A stretch of DNA of 64,000 nucleotides, taken from positions 18,901 through 82,900 of the forward strand of contig QANT01003765.1 in the NCBI GenBank assembly GCA_003254885.1, given 5' to 3'. A model generated the notes under the pieces. It worked only from the letters and a program-made list of their open reading frames with translations. It had not been told where the DNA came from and did no database searches. The position numbers and the translations under genes were made by a program. Source of the DNA: Purshia tridentata. Its lineage: Eukaryota; Streptophyta; Magnoliopsida; Rosales; Rosaceae. This document shows positions 56,001 to 64,000 of the stretch, piece by piece (position 1 is the first letter of the stretch; each line of letters opens with the position of its first letter).

Positions 56001-59000
56001 GACAACCATCATCAAGTTCTCTGTATGCTGGCCAATTTTTTTGAAATCGAGATATCTTTTTCTTGCTAGACAATATGTCCCACTTAGAAGGTTTTAAATC
56101 ATCTTCATCAAATGCAAAAGGATCTTGACTCTCCTCTGAAAGACCAATTTTGGCGTCTTCAGAAATATACGACCCCTGACTGAGACCAGCATTCTTCCTG
56201 GAACCATAGCTAAATGTACAGGTTCCACCTTTTAAATGGTCTGATGTACCACTGCATAAGCCAGATCTGGAAGAATCAAGTCTTTTCTTCAATGAATAAG
56301 TATCAGTCATTGAGGTGCTGGCAGTTTCCGAACTGGATATAGTGTATACTGAGCGAGCAGTGGACAACGATTGGCTGCTCTGACATATATGGAAGTTCTT
56401 CTCATAAGCATTTTCATCATTGGAGGCAGCAGAGAAATTTTTACGTAAATAAAGACCTAGAAAACAATTGCATTAATTAACAGCAAGTAAACAAGATTAA
56501 GAATTAGAAGTAACTCTAAAAACTGTAAGTTACCTGATAGAATATTGATGGCACTTATAACAAGTTCTGTAAAAGATATGGGGTCTCCCATACGATCCAA
56601 GTTCCCTTTCATTCCTAGCAAATGGCTCTGTAAGATTCATTTCCCTTTTCATTAATTACTAATAATCCAACATCATAAAGCAATATGAGATTTACAAACT
56701 AAAGATACATAAGAACAAACCATCTTATACGAGAGAGGGGGATGGGCCCACAGGGGGGGGAGGGTGGGAGTAAGAGGGAGCCCAAATCACATGTAAATTT
56801 ACCTGATTCTCTTTACTCAGGAATGTGGCATTTTCCATGATCTTCAAGCATTTCAACAGCAGAACCAAGCTTCGCACCATGTCAGTTTCCTTATCCCAAG
56901 TAGAAGGTGAGCTATCTTTTATCCAACCCTGAATATTAAATGTTTGAGCTTAGAAAAGGCATTTTAACAAATGAGTAGCATAAACCTAGAATTTAAATGA
57001 AAAATCAAGAGCGGATATACATGAAATAACTACACAATGACTACAGTATTTGGTTACCAACTTATCGTGACTCACTCATAAATTATGATGACTTGCATGC
57101 AATAAATAGAAAAAAAATGTTCTTAAAAATGTTCTAAAGCAGAATGTACGATAAAGCCATGACTGAAAGCAAGTGATACTCTTAGCATGCATGATTACTC
57201 ATGTAACTCAGAGAAGAAAATCATGAGAACAAATAAGATGACACTATCCAAGGGCAAACAGATAACTAATACCCTTTTTTATTTTAAAACCATGTTGCTA
57301 TGGTTCACCCTTAAAGTAAAGAAATATATCTGAGAGAACACTAGAAAACATGCAATTCTATAAAACTGAATAGGAGTAAGACTGCATGGTATCATTTCCA
57401 TTATTTCCCATTACATGCATTTTGCAAACAAATTTCTGATTTGCATAGTGAACCACAGCTGCTCATATAAAATATTATTGAAGCAAGAAATTGAAGTAAA
57501 TATCTCTCAGAACTGTTTGAAGTATGACAATCTCTTGATATTCTTTCACTAACTTAAGCCATTTCAGTTCTGATATAATGGAACAGACAACGAGATCAAA
57601 CAAACATACAGGCTCACACCTCCATATCGGAATGGCAACTCATGGAAACCTCAAAGACAACATCAAGGCCGCCTAGCTCTCGTAATTTTTCCTTAAAGTT
57701 TCCCCCAGTCTTCCTTACTGTACCAGAGGTTTCTGAAAGCACAGGCCATTCAAAAAGCAATCAGGGGCAAATAAAAAGGGAAAAAACGAAAAAATAATCA
57801 GATGTAAAGATATAGAAGCACATGAATACATGATGGTTGACCTACTTATCACAACCCAGCATTAAAAAAGAAATTTATTGCATATTCATCAGTTATATAA
57901 AATCATTATAATTGTTCCCGCTGCATTGTTTACTAGACTGAGTGGTGGATAGTTAAGAAATTGAAAAGCAGTCCCAAGGAATTATGAGACAGTTTGCACT
58001 GTGCAAAAATTTTCTTCCAGGAACTTTACTAAGAACATTACAGAATTTGAAGGTCGTAGTCTGACTCATGATTACTTCACTCTTCTACACCCACATAGGA
58101 ACTACTGACATGCCTATATTACAGATTCAAAAACAATCTGACCCATATCCCAATTAAAATGTAACAATGTGTAACATAACCAGAAAGCCATCAGTTCAAA
58201 ACACAGAATCAGACCTTCAAGAGAAATAGTAGACAAGCAAGCCTTCTCCATAGTCAGCAAAGCTATCCATTTTGGGCATAACTCCGGCCTTCCCATTTCA
58301 GCGTCATCCACAAAACTTGGTTTCAATTCCTTGCAAGCTACAAGAATTTCATGAACTTTGGAAAAGATAGCAGCAGAGCTGGAGTCTATGCTTTTCGTTG
58401 TACACTGTGAGATGTCAGCGCCCATACGCAATGCTAGAAGCTTACGCCCAATTTTTGGTGCTTTGTCTTCAGTACTGTCTGAGACAAATGGTTTGCACAA
58501 CCTAATCAAAAACTTAACACAGCTCGGTGATTCCAAAAGATGATCATCCTGACCCTGAAATAGTGAAGGGTGACAAATATTTAGGATTGTCATTAGTAGA
58601 AGCAGTTGAAACCTACACAGCAATAGAATTGTACACAACATGAAAAATAAAATCCAAGAATTGATAAAGACCAAAACAAAAGCAAGAAAAATTTCAAAGG
58701 TAAAGCCACCTAAAAAGGGAACTTCAAGGTTAGCAATAGTATGATCACAGCAGACATGAGTCGTCCCACAATGCAATAGAAAACTTCATGAAATATATGA
58801 AATGCTCTTATAGAAATAAGCCAACATTACTCCGAAATTCAAAGAAGATTCACTAGAATCGTCACTTGTCAGATACTGAGTGACTTACTTCACTTGTCAA
58901 AACATAGAAAATTGTTGCAGCAGCCAGATTGCTGGGTGGATCATCAAAGCTGAGACCCAATATAGCCTCGATTATTGTTTTTGCCATCCTGAAAACAAGG

Positions 59001-59812
59001 CATTTCATTTCAAATTAAAAACCCAAATCAAGATTTACTTAAATTACACACACCCACTTCTTCATATTCACATACCTATCAAGAACTACTTATAATCCGC
59101 ATACCCCATTTATCAAATATCAAATTTCCATAAAGAACGACTTGGAACTAACATTACCATTAACCCATCAAAAAATTCTTGAAATTTTTCATAAACCCAT
59201 TTCCAAACTCGCATTTTTACATTCAAAACCCATCAAGAAAGCAATTAAAATCAATCTAACCTACCCCTGAGTCCTCAAAAGCCGTCTCTGCTGAGCCGTG
59301 CCACAAATAGACAACAAGGACAACAAGCTGGCCCTTCTGATCCGTACCGGCTGGCCCTTCCTCAGCCCATCCAAAGCGAAATTGACCTCGTCCACATGCT
59401 CCATCATCTCCCCGAACTCTTGGGCCTCCATCAAAGTCGAAGTCGCCGGAAGAAACGCTGACGGCCTCGAGTTCTTGACCACCTCCTTCCGAATCCTAGC
59501 TTTCTTGGACCTCCCTGCGACGCCGTTTAGCGAGCCGTCGAAAGATGACCTTTTCAACGAGTCCTTCGGGGCGTAGGGCTCGGAATCCAAGTGGGTCCAG
59601 TGGGACGACGAGTCTTGAGACGAGAAATTAAAACTGTTGCTATAGAGGTGATCTTCTTGAGGAGTTTCTTGGGAGAGAGAGTATCGAAACGGGTCGTCGT
59701 TGCTGTTGTTGTTGCTGTCGTCTTCGTCGTGAGCGGCGTCGTTTAAAGTGGTGTCGGAATAAGTCCTGGAAATGCCTCCTCGGCTGCGACGACCGTAAGT
59801 CCTCACAATCAT
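53066..59812 (-). CDS. WAPL: WAPL (wings apart-like) cohesin-release factor, 12 exons
   Basis: Exons (minus): 59812..59265, 58988..58889, 58554..58215, 57732..57620, 56928..56803, 56627..56534, 56456..55867, 55695..55430, 54520..54373, 53953..53856, 53773..53692, 53149..53066. All join in frame and give 862 residues. The ATG at 59812 starts MIVRTYGRRSRGG, the family start. The conserved armadillo-like WAPL domain begins near residue 145 (ALDGLRKGQPVRIRRASLLSLLSICGTAQQRRLL) and continues to the C-terminus (LVPVLDRFV..FHLTLNMISPETHKAV). A disordered Ser-rich part lies at about 460-590. WAPL with PDS5 removes cohesin from chromosome arms in prophase; Arabidopsis has WAPL1 (At1g11060) and WAPL2 (At1g61030), redundant in meiosis and embryos. 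The exon 9 donor is CCA|GTGGGT, slightly weak. The last exon is short (27 codons). Confidence 0.95.
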
Positions 59813-61219
59813 CTTTGTTCTACGGCGGCGTTTTGGGTACCTTGTGTTATCGATTTGCACAGGGCATGTTTCGAGGTAAAGGGAAAGGGATTTTGTGGAA
59901 TAAAGATTTGAAAATTGGGGGAAAAATTGGAAAAAAGAAAGAGCTGAGTTGAGAAGAGAGCTCCGCAGCTCTGATCCTCAACTCAATAAGAAGAAGAACG
60001 AGAAAGGAGGTTTAGAACGGATTTACGAAAGAGTTTGGGGTTTGTTGGGTTTGGGTTGAAGGTTTTTGGGGTTTGGATTTGATTTGATTTGATTTTGAAT
60101 GCGCTCCGGCAGCCGTAGTTTGTGAAATTCTGTGCCCTTGTTTCTTTGGCCAATCAGCCTTTTCTTGATTATATCTAATTGAGGATAGTTTAGTAATTTA
60201 ACTGAGTTTCGGATCCTGCTCGTGTCGGATCAGCTGGGCACACAACTGGCAAAGCTGCCATTTGTTTGACAGTACAAACCACACGTCGTTTTAAGGTTTC
60301 GCATGAACGACAAATTATTCCATTATCCATATCGTCGTAAAGAAATGAAATCCTTGTGTTTTCGGATTTTTAGAAAATTGTATCCTAATTTCCTAAAACA
60401 CAAGTGGCAAACCCATTTTACAGAAAAAAAATAACAAGTAGTTTAATTAGTCGCAAAATTCTCAATTATATGAAGAGGAGTGTAGAGTAACACCTATATC
60501 CCCCATGTCAAGAAAATCAAATTGTATAGGTAGGTGGAGTGAATGGTCAATTCCAAATTTGATTAATAAAAAACATAGTAACACCAATATAACAACAACA
60601 AAAGTAACACAAATGTAATGTTTGCTGAAACAAATTTGTTTAATTTAGGAATACGTGTCATGTACTGATCCACTTCATCACTTCAATCATATTATACAAA
60701 ACATGCATTTTTCTCATTTAATAAAAAAATATTCTTTTTTGTTTTGTTTTAAAACTTATAGTTAAATTGATAATTGAACCATTACAACTGATAAATATAA
60801 GTGTTTTATGTTCGTTACAAACTTACAAAACAAGCACAAATAGCAGATCCTATAATATTTTCATGCGGGGATAAGGTAAATAAATATCTAACTTATCATT
60901 TTCTCTCAAACGAATTAGTTAGTAAAAAAAATTCATTTTTAAAGCCTTGAAATACAAACTATAAACCCTCAATCAACTCAAACTTAACCATATATGGTTG
61001 CTAAATTTTAGATGGAAGTTGGAACTCTCAATAAAATTGAGGGGTAAAAATGTGACAAAACTAATAATACAATGCTCGTAATGACAGGTTACAATATCCA
61101 AATATTTATAAGTTTCGACATTTCTTCAAATTCTTGAAGGATAATTATTCGATTTTTATATTTACTGCTTATTTAAACAACAGACTCATACAACTTACGA
61201 ATCTTAAAATTATATCTTT

Positions 61220-61500
61220 TAAGACGTAATGGCAAAGCCTGAAGGAAACCACATAGAGGACTTGATGGGTTATTTTTATTTGTGTTTGATGTGGGCATAG
61301 TCCTCCATGCTTCGATGTTGTGGGCCTTGTGGCCCATAAATTAGCAAGGCATGCACTCGAAATGATGGATGCTGTTATTTGGTTGGACCCTTGGAAGGTG
61401 GTTCTTAATGATTATTTTCTGTATTATGAATTTATGACCTACAACACCTTTCATTTTGAATAAAGTTTGGCTTTCCTTCAAAACAAAACAAAAATTGAGA
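61220..61500 (+). mobile_element. LINE-type retrotransposon 3' relic (RNase H-like tail)
   Basis: One reading gives VVGLVAHKLARHALEMMDAV followed by an IWLDPW segment and a stop. This resembles the end of plant LINE or RVT_3 RNase H domains (N.VAH.LAR.A.....W...P). After it comes the frequent tail pattern SLAFLQNK and an A-rich run CAAAACAAAACAAAAA. No upstream reverse transcriptase is present. Confidence 0.45.
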
Positions 61501-62417
61501 TGACCAAATATTTCTATAATTTTTTATGGGGTTTTATACCTAAATTTTTTATTAATACATCAAGCCCAAAATATTTCTAATTTTTACCAATTAGATGTAT
61601 TGTTACAAAAAATAAAAGAAATACAAATCAGCTATAACTAGCCCCTTATGCCGTTTCAAAAACAAAAAAAATAGCCCCTTAAGATGAGGGTACAACACCC
61701 TCATTTCAGGGGACAAGTCATTGTTTAACTTTTTTTTTTAAAGGAAGAAAACACGACTTTTGTTTTTCTTTATATGGTGGGGTCTATTAGTCAAATTTTT
61801 GGGTCGATTTAGATTTTGGTCCTTTTGATGCTCCGCTTCACCTGGCAAAGGGCTTTCAATTGATCCGGATGCAGGAGTCAGGCCCGGTCCGTATACACTA
61901 ATTAAGTTATGTTTAAAATTCCACGTGTTATTACAATTATTTCATCCATTATATTCAATATTCATAATTTTTATTATCTTTTTTCGCTGGTTGACCATTT
62001 ATATAACATTTTAGCATCATTTTTTCTTGTTCCAATGGTTGGACAGTCAATTAATATATAAATTTGTCCCTGAAGATAAAAATTATCATGTACAAAGTCC
62101 TATTCACTTCTCTATCAAAAAATAAAAATTAATTTCAACATTAGGTATTATTTAATAGTGGAAAACGAATGGTTTAGCTAACTTTTCGATTAATGTCTAT
62201 ATATTTATCCCACATTTAAATGGCATTGATCTGACGCATCCCTTTCACTTTCTGCGTGCATGAAAAATCAAATTTATTCCACTAAAATATTAAATACAAT
62301 TTTTAAAAATTCAACTCCCTTCTCAAAACAAAAAATAAGAAAATTTGTTTTTATATATTATATGCATCTGGTTTCTACTATAAATCTTTTTTTTTTTTTG
62401 ACCAAAGTTCTACTATA

Positions 62418-62486
62418 AATCTTGAAAGCTCCTCTTTCATTGTAATTAACCNAATCTTGAAAGCTCCTCTTTCATTGTAATTAACC
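62418..62486. repeat. 34-bp direct duplication around an N
   Basis: The 34 bp starting AATCTTGAAAGCTCC at 62418-62451 recur identically at 62453-62486, with the single N (62452) between. This is most likely two contig ends placed side by side without merging. Confidence 0.85.
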
Positions 62487-62847
62487 AACTAGAAAAAAGA
62501 GAGAGACAAGTTTAAAAAAAGATATGATATGTGGTAGTAGGTGGGAGTGGGTTGGAGAGTAGGTGGACCATAATACGTTCATGTTTGCATTGATTAATTT
62601 CAAACACCATTATGTAGTTTTATGTATACTTGTTTAGTTGTTTGTATCTGTTTGTTTGAGGATGGAAATTTGGTAAGTACGAACTGAATTAATGTTCTTC
62701 CACATCTATTTACTGCAATGAGAGTTTAAAGTTACAATGTATATTGGATAATTTAATATCAATTAATACAGTTACACCTTACAAATTCAACACATTAATT
62801 GCATTTATAAAGACAAAACCAAACTTGAATAACATATAAATATGAAA

Positions 62848-63234
62848 GAGAAATGCTATCCACCTTCTCTAAATCCACATTCTACACTCACTTTATCATT
62901 TATTATTCTCATTCCGCATCGTAAATTTATGATCAAAATCGTTCATTTGTTAAATATAACTATGAAGATCATCTCTACAAAAAATCAACCAAATCAGAAA
63001 TCGTTTGGTTATGTAACTATGATCAAATAAATAAACAGTTTTGTTAATAATTTAATTCACCATTAGTTTACTTATAGCGATTACATGATCAAACGATTTA
63101 TGGTTTGGTTAATTTTTTGTAGAGATGATATTCAAATAATTATTTAAAATATAAACGGTTCGGATCATGCAAATACATTATGAAATGTAAATAATAAAGG
63201 AAAAAGTGAGTGGAAAAGGTGAATAGCATTCTTC
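62848..63234. mobile_element. Large foldback element, about 385 bp
   Basis: The left end GAAATGCTATCCACCTTCTC and the right end GGTGAATAGCATTC are inverted copies. The pairing continues through CACTCACTTTATCA.TTATTA, ATCATCTCTACAAAAAATCAA and AATCGTTTG on the two sides. The arms are about 175 bp each, imperfect, with an AT-rich centre. It has the appearance of a MITE or Mutator-like non-autonomous element; a target-site duplication is not clear. Confidence 0.65.
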
Positions 63235-64000
63235 AAAATAAAAATAGGGGTATGATGTGCACTATTCTTATTATTAATGTTATTTAAACTAATATAAGAA
63301 TATATTTGAGGTTCTAATATGATTGATGGTAAATATAATAATACATATTTACCAGAAAGATAATTATATATAAATTTCATTATAAAACAACTATTAATAA
63401 AAAAAATTACAAAGCAACCCAATCATATTATAAAATATTAAGAAATTGTGTAATATTTTTTTCATTTTTCAATTAAAGAGATAGTGAAGGAGCAAATAAA
63501 TAAGAAATGGGAGAGGCTTTTTTTTATTTTTTAAGAAAGAAATGGGAGAGATTGTGCATACCAAGTTTGTTTCATATGTAGTTTTGTGAGATCATGCAGA
63601 AAAAGAGCGGGAAATTAGATAAACAAAATTAAGATATAAAATAAAAAACCATTGATGACTATTTTGTACTTTTTTTTATCATCTTTCACATTTTGTAAGC
63701 TCACATAAATACACTACTGAAGAAATAATAAACGAAGATTATATAGCCAATCTATGATTTGTAAAATCGTTAATTTAAACTTATTTACCTAATATGTCAA
63801 CGATATAGGTGTAAAGTTATTTATAGCAGAGTTAATTACAAATAAATCAATCAAAAATTTCACAATTACATTTTAATCAATACAGTTTTTTATAATTTCA
63901 TTTTAGTCATTATTGACCAAAAATGAATTGAGTTTAGTAACTAAAGTGGGATATAGCTTCAAAATATATTGATTTTTATGAAAAAGTAAAATTTACATTG

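Larger units (their letters stand above)
59813..64000. other. WAPL promoter and gene-poor AT-rich end of the window
   Basis: The WAPL 5' UTR or promoter extends to about 60200. Beyond it lie a LINE-like relic (61220-61500), a duplicated end around an N (62418-62486) and a foldback element (62848-63234). No gene is seen. Confidence 0.55.

Overview
The window is plant nuclear DNA: AT-rich intergenic stretches, introns bounded by GT..AG, and long UTR and promoter regions. The five PR-10 (Bet v 1 family) genes at the left resemble the Rosaceae fruit allergens, and more closely the strawberry Fra a 1 / rose type than the Prunus or Malus type. A rosaceous plant, probably subfamily Rosoideae, is therefore likely; this rests on remembered sequences, not a search. 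Three isolated N characters (27705, 48755, 62452) lie in poly-A runs or between duplicated ends, which suggests a draft assembly.

Layout. 0.4-9.0 kb: five intact two-exon PR-10 genes, two of them divergent pairs (genes 1/2 and 4/5) with gene 3 between. 9.3-13.4 kb: foldback and TIR elements around a short polyphenol-oxidase-like gene that keeps the chloroplast/thylakoid targeting sequence and the C-terminal KFDV domain but has no catalytic domain; 1.4 kb away lies an inverted repeat built of fragments of the same KFDV region. 14.4-18.7 kb: a DUF1218 four-pass membrane protein and a Dof transcription factor. 23.4-28.7 kb: an 18-exon gene for splicing factor SF3b subunit 2. 30.4-32.7 kb: a polyol transporter 4-like pseudogene with one frameshift and one nonsense codon. 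33.4-38.4 kb: a four-exon LRR receptor kinase. 40.4-59.8 kb: a GT32 glycosyltransferase, an unrecognised small ORF, VIP5 (Paf1 complex/RTF1), a soluble epoxide hydrolase and WAPL (cohesin release). 59.8-64 kb: gene-poor, with a LINE relic and a large foldback element.

How the genes relate. There are no operons. The PR-10 array is one local family shaped by duplication and possibly gene conversion. WAPL, VIP5 and the GT32 gene, together with a DUF1218 gene, recall Arabidopsis At1g61030, At1g61040, At1g61050 and At1g61065 (from memory). That would be an old conserved block into which the epoxide hydrolase, receptor kinase, Dof, SF3B2 and PR-10 genes are interspersed. The best candidate for something undescribed is the catalytic-domain-less PPO protein and the nearby PPO-derived inverted repeat: one could act on PPO as a free shielding domain, the other as a hairpin small-RNA source. 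Both functions are inference.
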